The notes under the pieces were generated by a model, which did not search any database, was not told the DNA's origin, and saw only the letters and a list, made by a program, of their open reading frames with translations. The translations under genes were made by a program, and so were the position numbers. A DNA stretch of 26,815 nt from CAZCGA01 sp964498075 (GTDB lineage Bacteria > Desulfobacterota > Binatia > HRBIN30). Positions 13,767-21,730 of this stretch are shown one piece after another; the first letter of the stretch is position 1; each line of letters starts with the position of its first letter. The DNA lies in the NCBI GenBank assembly GCA_964498075.1, contig CAZCGA010000092.1, positions 1 through 26,815 of the forward strand. Reading direction: 5' to 3'.

Positions 13767-14915
13767 ATGCGTTTAGATTTAGTTCGACTAGTCGGGAGTC
13801 TCATCGTGGTTCTCGGAGCGGCAGTCGGAAGGAGGGCCGCTGCGCGAGGGCTTCTTACCGGGCTGCTTGTTACCTGGACAGCGACCGCCGTCCAGCCCGC
13901 GTACGCGCAGGGCTGTGGCCCGTTCGCCATTAGCTTTGACCTTACACAGTTGTCGGCGGTTAATTTCAACATCGACGGGGCCGGCGGCGGCGAGACCGCT
14001 GCTCTGGTGACGCTGAGCCTGCCTTCCGGAACCCACAACCTCGAGGTTCCGTCGTCGTCGCACTCAACTGTTGTGCCGTTCACTGTCTCCTGTCTTGGCA
14101 CGCTAGATTTTGATCCTGCCCTGGAGTCTTACGTCAACGGGCGCGGGACGAGCACGCTGACGATCTGGGGGTTTCCGGTCACGTTGGACCTTACGCGGTT
14201 GTCGGCGGCTAACGAAGCCTCGCCCTGCGCCCCGTTGCCGGGAGTCTGCGCCGCAGTGTTTGGGCCTCATTTGATTGCCAACCCGACAGTGCGGCGAACC
14301 GGCTTGCGTGACTCGCGGCCGCGCGATGACGTCCTGGATCGTTGGGGGACACGCGGTGTGTTCAGCCTGCACGACGGCCAGCGCATCGACCCCGACACCG
14401 AGGTAGTGGAGTACGTGCTGAGTCAGAACAACGGGGCGAACCAGAGTACCGAGCTGTACCATCCGGTGCTGACGCCCGCCGAGTGTCCGAATGGTAAGTG
14501 CTTTGTGCCGCGCACGAACTCGCAGGGGTTCGACCGCCGCTGGCGGTTCGGCCGCAAGCGCACGGAGCCGGACATCGCCGGCGCTCCGGGCTGGCGCAGC
14601 GGCGACTTCCGGCGCACCCTGGCGCTGCCGAACCTCATCAAGTTCACGCTCAGCGGCAAGCATGCATCGGTCGGCACGCCGCAGAAACTGAACGGCGTGC
14701 GACGCGTGCGGCAGAGCATCAAGATCGGCGATGACTGTATCACCCGCCTGCTGGATTGCGCGCCGAATGTGTTGGGCGGGTATTTCACGTGCAAAGAGGC
14801 GCACTGCGGCAACGGAACGGTCGAACCCCGTGAGCGGTGCGGAGAGCCAACCTTGCCGAACTGCGCGGCGGGCAGAGTCTGCGACACGTGCCAGTGTGTG
14901 CTGTCCGGACCGTAG
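13767..14915 (+). CDS. Secreted protein of unknown function with a Cys-rich repeat tail
   Basis: A 382-residue exported protein I cannot assign. GGAGGT (13755-13760) supports the ATG at 13767. The N-terminus has a long export signal with two hydrophobic stretches (VGSLIVVLGAAVG and GLLTGLLVTWTAT) and cleavage near AYAQ-GC at residue 48. Two copies of D-L-T-x-L-S-A occur at residues 58-64 and 141-147, also clear at the DNA level. The C-terminus, CGNGTVEPRERCGEP then CDTCQCV, resembles the Cys-rich repeat (CGNGxxExxExCDDGN) common in secreted proteins of Myxococcota and relatives. Even Cys numbers suggest disulfides. It is a single-gene unit whose start lies against the damaged brnT. Confidence 0.65.
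   Translation: MRLDLVRLVGSLIVVLGAAVGRRAAARGLLTGLLVTWTATAVQPAYAQGCGPFAISFDLTQLSAVNFNIDGAGGGETAALVTLSLPSGTHNLEVPSSSHSTVVPFTVSCLGTLDFDPALESYVNGRGTSTLTIWGFPVTLDLTRLSAANEASPCAPLPGVCAAVFGPHLIANPTVRRTGLRDSRPRDDVLDRWGTRGVFSLHDGQRIDPDTEVVEYVLSQNNGANQSTELYHPVLTPAECPNGKCFVPRTNSQGFDRRWRFGRKRTEPDIAGAPGWRSGDFRRTLALPNLIKFTLSGKHASVGTPQKLNGVRRVRQSIKIGDDCITRLLDCAPNVLGGYFTCKEAHCGNGTVEPRERCGEPTLPNCAAGRVCDTCQCVLSGP
13938..14212 (+). repeat. Intragenic direct repeat (26 bp, two copies)
   Basis: Within the secreted protein gene, the sequences at 13938-13963 and 14187-14212 both read GACCTTAC-x-C-x-GTTGTCGGCGG-x-TAA, with about three mismatches. They are out of phase by 249 bp (83 codons), so both encode DLTxLSA. 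This indicates two copies of a small domain or motif, though the surrounding residues are not obviously alike. Confidence 0.6.
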
Positions 14916-14988
14916 AGTGGATAGAAGGGACTAAGATGTCGGGAGGTGTTGGCAGGCCGGTCTGTGCGCGCCTCCTAGGCCGGGGTTT

Positions 14989-15711
14989 CTAGCTGCCGCC
15001 GCCGTCCTCGGACACCCGATCCAGCTGCGCCCGGTTGACGCCGGGGACGCTGGTGAGCGTGGTGTTCAACGCGACGACGTCGCGCGCGTGCGCTGCGGGC
15101 ACGGTGAACTCCGCATCCATCAGCGTCTCGTCGGTGTCCTGCGTGGTCGCCATGGACTGGACGCTCGCCGCGGTGCGGCTCACGAACGACGTCCACGCGG
15201 CGTGGACGAGGTCGGCCGCGGATGGAGTCATACGCATCGTGAGGCGATAAGTTATGGGTCCGGCCTGTGACGGCAGCACGCGCTCGAACCAGTCTTCCGC
15301 CCACATCAGCGAGAACTGGATGAACAGCAGCGCCACCAGGACGAAGCAGGCGAACACCAGGTAGCCGGCGCCTGCGGCAAGCCCCATGCTCGCCGCCGCC
15401 CAGAGTGTGGCCGCAGTGTTGAGCCCCTGCACGCTGGCGCCGCGGTGCATGATGACGCCGCCACCGATGAATCCGATGCCGGTGACCACGCCGCCGGCGA
15501 TCAGCATCGGATTGTTGGTCGGGCCCAAGCCGAGCAGTGAGATCATGCCGTATGACGCGGCACCGACGGAGACCAGCGCGTGGGTTTGGATGCCGGCGTT
15601 CTTGTGGTGCAATCGGCGCTCGATACCGACGAGCGCGCCGAAGACCAACGCGAGGAAGAGGCGTGCACCGAGCTCGGCATACGGGATCGAGGCGGGAACG
15701 TAATGCTCCAT
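14989..15711 (-). CDS. MgtC/SapB family membrane protein
   Basis: A 240-residue inner-membrane protein. The N-terminal ~140 residues hold about four helices with the family signature: ARLFLALVFGALVGIERRLHHK (15-36), GIQTHALVSVGAASYGMISLL, then GGVVTGIGFIGGGVIMH (~73-89) and LNTAATLWAAASMGLAAGAGY. The C-terminal ~90 residues (ITYRLTMRMT through VNRAQLDRVSED) are a soluble ACT-like domain found in many family members. In pathogens MgtC helps growth at low magnesium by affecting ATP synthase and phosphate uptake; in free-living bacteria the role is unsettled. The ATG at 15711 begins at the expected point; its ribosome site is weak. It lies 95 nt downstream of the lipase maturation factor gene on the same strand and may be co-transcribed. 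Confidence 0.92.
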   Translation of the reverse strand: MEHYVPASIPYAELGARLFLALVFGALVGIERRLHHKNAGIQTHALVSVGAASYGMISLLGLGPTNNPMLIAGGVVTGIGFIGGGVIMHRGASVQGLNTAATLWAAASMGLAAGAGYLVFACFVLVALLFIQFSLMWAEDWFERVLPSQAGPITYRLTMRMTPSAADLVHAAWTSFVSRTAASVQSMATTQDTDETLMDAEFTVPAAHARDVVALNTTLTSVPGVNRAQLDRVSEDGGGS

Positions 15712-15806
15712 GGCTGTTCTGTACCACGTGTGGGGGGACTGGAATCAAGGCGAGCGATGCGATCCGGGCGCGCCATCCGGAGCCGGCGCTGCCACGCTGA
15801 AGCCGG

Positions 15807-17360
15807 TTACTCGTCCGGAGTTGGACGCAGCCATCCGTAGCGCTCCAAGAAGCGCGACAGCGCCGGGTCGTCGAGCGCGAGCGGCGGGAGATACGGTCCG
15901 ATTCGCCGGCGCGTCCACCACGCTCCCGTCGTATCGCCGAGACGCGTGAACGCGTACTCGTAGAGCTCGGCGCGAATGAACTTCGGCGGCCGCTCGGGAA
16001 ACGGATTCATCGCCAGCAGGCTGAGCGCGGCGGCGTCGCCCTGCAAGAGCTCGTAGATGAAATGCACCAGCCACGGATTACTCCGGGGGTCTTGCATGGC
16101 GGCGAACCAGATCTGCCAGTCGAGGCGGTAGTGGTACGGGGCGACGAAGCAGGGGCGGCGCTTGACGTCGCCGGGCTTGCATTGGAACTCGTACTCCCGC
16201 CACTGCGTCGTCTCGCCGAGCGCTGCGTCGTCGGTCGCTTGGAGAATCACTTCCTGGCGGTGCGTGCCGACGCTGCCGAAGGCGCCGTACGTGTTGACGA
16301 GGTGCAGGGAATCAAAGGAGGCATTCATCATCTGTCGCGACCCGAGCAGATTGCGCACCGGTCCGATGCTCAGATAGAGCACCAGCGCCGTGAGACTGTA
16401 GGTGACGATCTGCTGCAGGCGCGACGCCGCGACGTGCTGCAGTTGGAGCACGCGCCGTTGCAGGCTTCGTGGAAAGAAGACGCTCAGCGCCGCATCGTCG
16501 AAGCACGCGATGCACAGGGCGATCGTCAGCCAATTGAGCCACGAGAGGTTGCCGCTGATGATCAGGTAGACCTGGAAGCCAACCAGGAAAAGCCCGCTGA
16601 CGTGCCGCAGCCGGCGCGGCGCAAACAGCAGCCACGGAACGATCAACTCGACGAAGTGGTTGCTGAGGACTTCCAGCTTGTGGAAGGCGACCGGCAACTG
16701 GTGCAGATACCAGCTCAAGGGATTGGGCAGCGGCTGGGTTTCGTAGTGGTACAGCATGCACGTCAGGTCGCGCCAACACGTGTCACCCCGCAGCTTGATC
16801 AATCCGGCGCCGAGCATGACCCGGAACAGCACCCAGCGCAGCAGCCAGATGACCGGCGTCGACGGTGGCGCCCGCGCCGGCAGCGGCCGGCCATCCACCA
16901 CCGGGCAAAGAAAGATGGCGAGGAATCCGGTCTCTAGGACGAGGATCTCCCAGCCATAGCCGTAGAACAGCTGCCCGACGTGGACGAACGACAGGTAGAG
17001 GAACCACAACACCGCCAGCAGCGGCGCGTTGGCGAAGCCGAGTAAGACCACGGCGGACAGGGCGATGCCGCTGTCGGCCAGCACCGAGAGGAACGCGTCG
17101 GAACAATCGAGCCAGAAGATGCTCGGCAGCTCCATGAACCCAGACAGCCGGCTGTCGCGCGCCGCCGCGATGGCTTCCAGATAGCGGTCGGCGGGCAGCA
17201 GACCGTTGCGGCCGATCAGCGGTCGCACTTGTTGCGACAGCGACAGGAAGGCGATGCAGTAGATCAGGCCAAGGAAGCGGAGAAAGAGTAGACGCGTGAG
17301 CCAGTAGCGCCCGCGCAGCATAGAGCGATCTGCAGGCGGTGTGTTGGCCTCGAGGTACAT
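15807..17360 (-). CDS. Lipase maturation factor family membrane protein
   Basis: A 517-residue polytopic membrane protein of the LMF1/LMF2 (DUF1222) family. The signature stretches are YWLTRLLFLRFLGLIYCIAF, PLIGRNGLLPADRYLEA, YGYGWEILVLETGFLAIFL, RVMLGAGLIKLRGDTCWRDL, MLYHYETQPLPNPLSWYLH, then FVELIVPWLLFAPRRLRHVSG and LLGSRQMMNASFDSLHLVNTYGAFG. The C-terminal soluble part has EYEFQCKPGDVKRRPCFVAPYHYRLDWQIWFAAM. In animals the factor lets dimeric lipases fold in the ER; bacterial members are untested. GGGAGGT on the minus strand lies 11 nt before the ATG at 17360, a long but usable spacing. No lipase gene is seen beside it. It is divergent from the acetyltransferase gene. Confidence 0.95.
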   Translation of the reverse strand: MYLEANTPPADRSMLRGRYWLTRLLFLRFLGLIYCIAFLSLSQQVRPLIGRNGLLPADRYLEAIAAARDSRLSGFMELPSIFWLDCSDAFLSVLADSGIALSAVVLLGFANAPLLAVLWFLYLSFVHVGQLFYGYGWEILVLETGFLAIFLCPVVDGRPLPARAPPSTPVIWLLRWVLFRVMLGAGLIKLRGDTCWRDLTCMLYHYETQPLPNPLSWYLHQLPVAFHKLEVLSNHFVELIVPWLLFAPRRLRHVSGLFLVGFQVYLIISGNLSWLNWLTIALCIACFDDAALSVFFPRSLQRRVLQLQHVAASRLQQIVTYSLTALVLYLSIGPVRNLLGSRQMMNASFDSLHLVNTYGAFGSVGTHRQEVILQATDDAALGETTQWREYEFQCKPGDVKRRPCFVAPYHYRLDWQIWFAAMQDPRSNPWLVHFIYELLQGDAAALSLLAMNPFPERPPKFIRAELYEYAFTRLGDTTGAWWTRRRIGPYLPPLALDDPALSRFLERYGWLRPTPDE

Positions 17361-17464
17361 CGGCGGATGGGACCTCCCTTACCGCAGCGCACTGCAACGC
17401 AAAAGCCCGATCGACGGTCTTGAACTCCAGAAACGCTCTGCGTTATGGAGACCGACGCAACCAG

Positions 17465-17977
17465 ATGCAACCCGCAATCGACATTCATTCGGCCGGCGTG
17501 CTCTCCGCGGAACGCCGGGACGAGATTGAGCAATGGTTCCACATGCAGTTTGCGCACACCTCTTTTCAATGGAGCGCCCCAGCGTGGCATGTGCTCGGGT
17601 GTGTTGGCGACCGGCTCGTCGGCTACCTGCGGATGTTCGAGCGCGTGATCTCAGCCGGTGGGCACGCCGTTCGGGTTGGCGGCATCGGCGGCGTGATGAC
17701 CCGTCCGGAGTGCCGCCGCCGCGGCATCGCCAGCGCGCTGCTGCGGAGAGCGGCGCAGTTCATCGGAGACGAGCTGGGCGCGGAGTTCGGCCTGCTGCTT
17801 TGTCGAGAGGAAGTCGCGCCGGTCTATGCGAAGCTTGGCTGGCAGATTGTCGCGGGTCCGACGACGTTCGAGCAGCCGTCCGGCAAGGCGACGTATCCGC
17901 GACTGACGATGGTGCTGCCGTTCACGGAGAAGGAATGGCCTGCCGGACCGATCGACATGTGTGGGTTGCCCTGGTGA
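17465..17977 (+). CDS. GNAT-family N-acetyltransferase (AAC(2')-like architecture)
   Basis: A 170-residue acetyl-CoA-dependent acyltransferase. Strands 2-3 are WHVLGCVGDRLVGYLRMFERVI and VRVGGIGGVMTRPECRRRGIASALLRRA, where RPECRRRGIAS is the acetyl-CoA pyrophosphate loop (Q/R-x-x-G-x-G/A). EVAPVYAKLGWQIV is the typical fourth motif. The C-terminus, MVLPFTEKEWPAGPIDMCGLPW, resembles the end of aminoglycoside 2'-N-acetyltransferases (LMCDWRxGDVW), so resistance or small-molecule modification is possible but unproven. The ATG at 17465 fits the fold's start; the ribosome site is weak (GGAG ~13 nt away). Its stop lies 34 nt from the convergent acyl-CoA synthetase stop. Confidence 0.8.
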   Translation: MQPAIDIHSAGVLSAERRDEIEQWFHMQFAHTSFQWSAPAWHVLGCVGDRLVGYLRMFERVISAGGHAVRVGGIGGVMTRPECRRRGIASALLRRAAQFIGDELGAEFGLLLCREEVAPVYAKLGWQIVAGPTTFEQPSGKATYPRLTMVLPFTEKEWPAGPIDMCGLPW

Positions 17978-18011
17978 CGCCGTGAGCCAAACGAGATACG
18001 CTTCACGTTCG

Positions 18012-19562
18012 TCAGATCGCCCGCTCGCGGCCCTTCCAGTACGGATCGCGCAGCTTGCGCTTGTAGAGCTTGCCGTTCGGGTCGCGCGGCATCGACTCGA
18101 TGAAGTCGATCGACTTGGGACACTTGTACTTCGCCACCTGCTGCAGGCAGAAGGCCATGATCTCCTGCGCCAGCACGGGTGACGGCATCACGCCGGGCGC
18201 CGGCTCGATCACGGCTTTGACCTCCTCACCCCAATCGTCGTTCGGGATGCCGAAGACGGCGACGTCGCCGACCTTCGGATGGGTGAGCAGCACCGACTCG
18301 ACCTCGCTCGGGTAGATGTTCACGCCGCCGGAGATGATCATGTCGATCTTGCGATCGCACAGAAAGAGGTAGCCCTCCTGATTGAGGTAGCCGACGTCGC
18401 CGACGGTGAAGAAGCCGTCGCGGCGGTTGGCGTCGGTCTTGGCCTTGTCCTTGTGATACTCGAAGTCCGCCGTGCCGAGCGCCATGTACACCGTCCCGGG
18501 CTGGCCCGCCGGACACTCTGTGCCGGCGTCGTCGAGAATGCGGATCTGCGAGCTCGGCCAGGCGCGGCCGACGGTACCCGGATACTGCAGCCACTCTTCG
18601 GGGGTGACCAGCGTGCCGCCCCCCTCGCTGGCCGCGTAGTACTCGTAGATCACCGGCCCCCACCACTGCAGCATGCGCCGCTTCACGTCGATCGGACACG
18701 GCGCCGCAGCGTGGATCATGTGCCGCAGCGACGACACGTCGTACTTGGCCTTCACGTCGTCGGGCAGGGCGAGCAGCCGGTGGAACTGCGTCGGCACCAT
18801 GTGACTCGTCGTCACGCGATACTTCTGGATGAAATAGAGGCAGCTCTCCGGCGTCCACCGATCCATCAGCACCACCGTGTGTCCGTAGTGCAGCGACGAG
18901 CCGGCGAACATCAAGACGGCGGTGTGATACAGCGGCGAGCCGGTGAGGTGGACGTTGTCGTTGCCCGGCTGCACGCCGAACATCGCCAGGAACATGGCGA
19001 ACATGGAGAACACGGCGTCCGGATCATACGGCGCAAGCGGCCGGCGTACCCCCTTCGGCCGTCCCGTCGTGCCCGAGGTGTAGTTCATGACCTGCCCGGC
19101 GGCACGATTCTCCGGCAGCGTGTCGGGCTGCCCGTTGGTCAGCTCTGCGTAAGTGCGGAACCCCGGCACGCGGCCGACGGCGAACCGGTTCCGCTCGGGG
19201 AAGCGACTTTCTTCCACGGCGCCCTGACATGCCTTCGCAAACGGCTCCGCGGCGAAGCAAGCCTTGGCTTCGGAGTCTTGCAGGATGTACGCGATCTCCG
19301 CAGCCGTGAGGTGATGGTTGATGGGCGTCAGGTACAGCCCGGCCTGTCCTGCCGCCAGGTATAGCTCGATCATCGGTGCGCCGTTCGGCAGGACGGTGGC
19401 GATGCAGTCGCCTTGCTTGAGCCCGAGCGCCCGCAGGGCATGCACCAAGCGGTTCGACGCCGCCAGCAGCTCGCCGGCGCTGATCCGCCGTCCGTCGGGC
19501 TCGACGAGCGCCAGGTGCGCCGGGTCCTTCTGCGCCAGGTTCCAAAAGCCGTACTCCGACAT
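18012..19562 (-). CDS. AMP-dependent acyl-CoA synthetase (FadD/CaiC-like)
   Basis: A 516-residue adenylate-forming ligase that activates a carboxylic acid with ATP and CoA. Core motifs are YTSGTTGRPKG (161-171, P-loop), YYAASEGGGT (A5), DVGYLNQEGYLFLCDRKID then MIISGGVNIYPSEVE (A7-A8) and PRDPNGKLYKRKLRD, with the catalytic Lys near the end (A10). The ATG at 19562 is chosen over the GTG at 19568 because AAGGGAG overlaps the latter and sits ~5 nt before the ATG. The substrate is unknown; length and motif style fit medium/long-chain, bile-acid or carnitine-type ligases. It is divergent from the ABC-F gene over 217 bp, in which I see no other gene. Confidence 0.93.
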   Translation of the reverse strand: MSEYGFWNLAQKDPAHLALVEPDGRRISAGELLAASNRLVHALRALGLKQGDCIATVLPNGAPMIELYLAAGQAGLYLTPINHHLTAAEIAYILQDSEAKACFAAEPFAKACQGAVEESRFPERNRFAVGRVPGFRTYAELTNGQPDTLPENRAAGQVMNYTSGTTGRPKGVRRPLAPYDPDAVFSMFAMFLAMFGVQPGNDNVHLTGSPLYHTAVLMFAGSSLHYGHTVVLMDRWTPESCLYFIQKYRVTTSHMVPTQFHRLLALPDDVKAKYDVSSLRHMIHAAAPCPIDVKRRMLQWWGPVIYEYYAASEGGGTLVTPEEWLQYPGTVGRAWPSSQIRILDDAGTECPAGQPGTVYMALGTADFEYHKDKAKTDANRRDGFFTVGDVGYLNQEGYLFLCDRKIDMIISGGVNIYPSEVESVLLTHPKVGDVAVFGIPNDDWGEEVKAVIEPAPGVMPSPVLAQEIMAFCLQQVAKYKCPKSIDFIESMPRDPNGKLYKRKLRDPYWKGRERAI

Positions 19563-19779
19563 CGACACTCCCTTGCAGATTTTCGAGCTTGCGTCGGCAG
19601 AGTTACAACACGACGCGTTCTGGGTCCAGAGCGCCTATGCGCGACGCCCGCGCCCTTTCGGAATTGCGTGAGGGCTCGATGAAGGGCAGCGCGAGCGGCC
19701 AAGCGGTCGAACGTGCGTATCGAGTGACGAGCCACCCGACATTTGCGCGACGGCACGGCCACAGCTACATCTGCCGATC

Positions 19780-21714
19780 GTGTTGACCATCACCAACCTG
19801 CGCAAGCGCTACGGCAGCCAAAGCGTGCTCGACGGCGTCAACTGGTTCGTCGCCGACGGGGCGCGGGTCGGGCTGGTGGGTGCGAACGGCTCCGGCAAGT
19901 CGACACTGCTGCGCCTGATCGCCGGTGAAGGCGAGGCGGATGAGGGCAGCATCGTCCTGCCGAAGGAGACCACCGTTGGCTACCTGCCGCAGGAGGTGTT
20001 TGGAATTGCCGGGCGCACGGTGCTCGACCACGCCTTGACGGCCTTCGCCGACGTGCGAGCGCTCGAAGCCGAGTGCCGCCGCGTCGAGCACGAGCTGGGC
20101 GAGGTGCCCGCCGATGATCCGCGGCACGATGCGCTCATGGAAACGTACACGCGGCTGCGCCACGACTGGGACACCCACGGCACCTACGACATGGAAGCGC
20201 AAGCGGAGCGCGTGCTGAGCGGCCTGGGTTTCCGCACCGTCGATCTGCACCGCGACTGCGGCGAGTTCTCCGGTGGCTGGCAGATGCGCATCTCGCTGGC
20301 GATGCTGCTGCTGCAGCGCCCGCATCTGTTGTTGCTCGATGAGCCCACCAACCATCTGGACATCGAAGCGCGCACCTGGCTGGAGGAGTTCCTCGCCGAG
20401 TACCCGCACACGGTCATCATCGTGGCCCACGATCGCTACTTCCTCGACGTCGTCGTGCAGCAGATCAGCGAAGTGGCGCACGGCACGATCAGCGACTTCC
20501 ATACGAACTACAGCCGCTACCTGGTCGAGCGCGAGGAGCGCGTCCAGCGGCAGGCGGAGGCCTACCGGCTGCAACAGGAAGAGATCGAGCGGCTCACCGG
20601 CTTCATCAATCGCTTTCGCTACCAAGCCTCCAAGGCTGCGCTGGTGCAGAGCCGCATCAAGCAGCTCGACAAGATCGAGCGACTGAAACCGCCCGAGGGG
20701 TTCCGCACCGTCCACTTCCGCTTCCCGCAACCGCCACGCAGCGGGCGCATGGTGCTGCAGCTGCACGGTGCCGGCAAACGCTACGGCGACATTGTCGTCT
20801 ACGACGGGCTGGACCTCGCCATCGAGCGCGGCCGCAAGGTCGCCCTCGTCGGTCCCAACGGCGCCGGCAAGTCGACGTTGATGAAGCTGCTCGCCGGCGT
20901 CGAGCTGCTGGACGGCGGCGAGCGGGTCGTGGGACACAACGTGTCCCTGGGCTACTTCGCCCAGGACCAGACGCAGGTGCTCGATCAAGGCGGCACGGTG
21001 CTCGAGGAGGTGACCCGCGCCGCGCCGGCCGATCTGGTGCCGCAGGTGCGTCACCTCCTCGGTGCCTTCCTGTTCTCCGGCGACGCGGTCAACAAGCGCA
21101 CCGGCGTCCTCAGCGGCGGCGAGCGCAATCGGCTGGCGCTGGCCAAGCTGCTGCTCCATCCGGCGAACTGCCTGTTGCTCGACGAGCCGACCAATCACCT
21201 CGACATCTACGCCAAGGAGGTCTTGCTCGACGCACTCCTCAACTACCACGGTACACTGATCCTGGTGGCGCACGACCGCTACATTCTCGACCGCTTGCCG
21301 GAAGAAATCATCGAGGTCGGTTCCGGTACGGCGGTACGCTACCCCGGGGACTACGAATACTACCTGCAGAAGAAGGCGGCGGGGGAAGTCCAGCCGATGA
21401 TCGTTCCGGCCGCGGGCAATGGCGCTCGTGTCGCGGCGGAGGACAACGGCACCAGTGCCGCCGACCGTGCGGCGCGCGAGACACAACGGCGCCGGGAACG
21501 CGAGCAGGCGCGACGCGCGGAACGACTACAGCAGATCGAGGCAACTATCGCCGCGAAGGAAACGGAGCTGAGTGCGCTGACCGCGGCCATCAATGACCCG
21601 GAGTTTCACCAGGCCCATCCCAGCCCACACAGCCTGTACAGCGACTACGCGCGCCTGCGGAAGGAGGTCGAAGGCCTCTACGCGGATCTCATCACCTGCA
21701 GTCCTGAGTCGTGA
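19780..21714 (+). CDS. ABC-F family ATPase (ribosome-associated type)
   Basis: A 644-residue soluble protein with two ABC ATPase domains and no membrane segments. Domain 1 has Walker A GANGSGKS (34-41), signature FSGGWQMR (163-170) and Walker B LLLLDEPTNHLD (183-194). The interdomain linker (~245-305) is charged and helical. Domain 2 has GPNGAGKS (358-365), LSGGERNR (444-451) and CLLLDEPTNHLD (464-475). The C-terminal ~80 residues form an Arg/Glu-rich coiled coil (REREQARRAERLQQIEATIA) as in Uup and related ABC-Fs. Such proteins act on the ribosomal E site and tune translation; some give antibiotic protection. The start is a GTG directly followed by TTG, with no evident ribosome site. The next gene begins 16 nt after its stop. 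Confidence 0.95.
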   Translation: MLTITNLRKRYGSQSVLDGVNWFVADGARVGLVGANGSGKSTLLRLIAGEGEADEGSIVLPKETTVGYLPQEVFGIAGRTVLDHALTAFADVRALEAECRRVEHELGEVPADDPRHDALMETYTRLRHDWDTHGTYDMEAQAERVLSGLGFRTVDLHRDCGEFSGGWQMRISLAMLLLQRPHLLLLDEPTNHLDIEARTWLEEFLAEYPHTVIIVAHDRYFLDVVVQQISEVAHGTISDFHTNYSRYLVEREERVQRQAEAYRLQQEEIERLTGFINRFRYQASKAALVQSRIKQLDKIERLKPPEGFRTVHFRFPQPPRSGRMVLQLHGAGKRYGDIVVYDGLDLAIERGRKVALVGPNGAGKSTLMKLLAGVELLDGGERVVGHNVSLGYFAQDQTQVLDQGGTVLEEVTRAAPADLVPQVRHLLGAFLFSGDAVNKRTGVLSGGERNRLALAKLLLHPANCLLLDEPTNHLDIYAKEVLLDALLNYHGTLILVAHDRYILDRLPEEIIEVGSGTAVRYPGDYEYYLQKKAAGEVQPMIVPAAGNGARVAAEDNGTSAADRAARETQRRREREQARRAERLQQIEATIAAKETELSALTAAINDPEFHQAHPSPHSLYSDYARLRKEVEGLYADLITCSPES

Positions 21715-21730
21715 GCCCTCGGCGCCGCGC

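Noticed and set aside
19765..21486. Long minus-strand open frame (573 codons) opposite the ABC-F gene
   Set aside because: It is an antisense shadow of codons in a clear two-domain ATPase, with no recognisable domain of its own.
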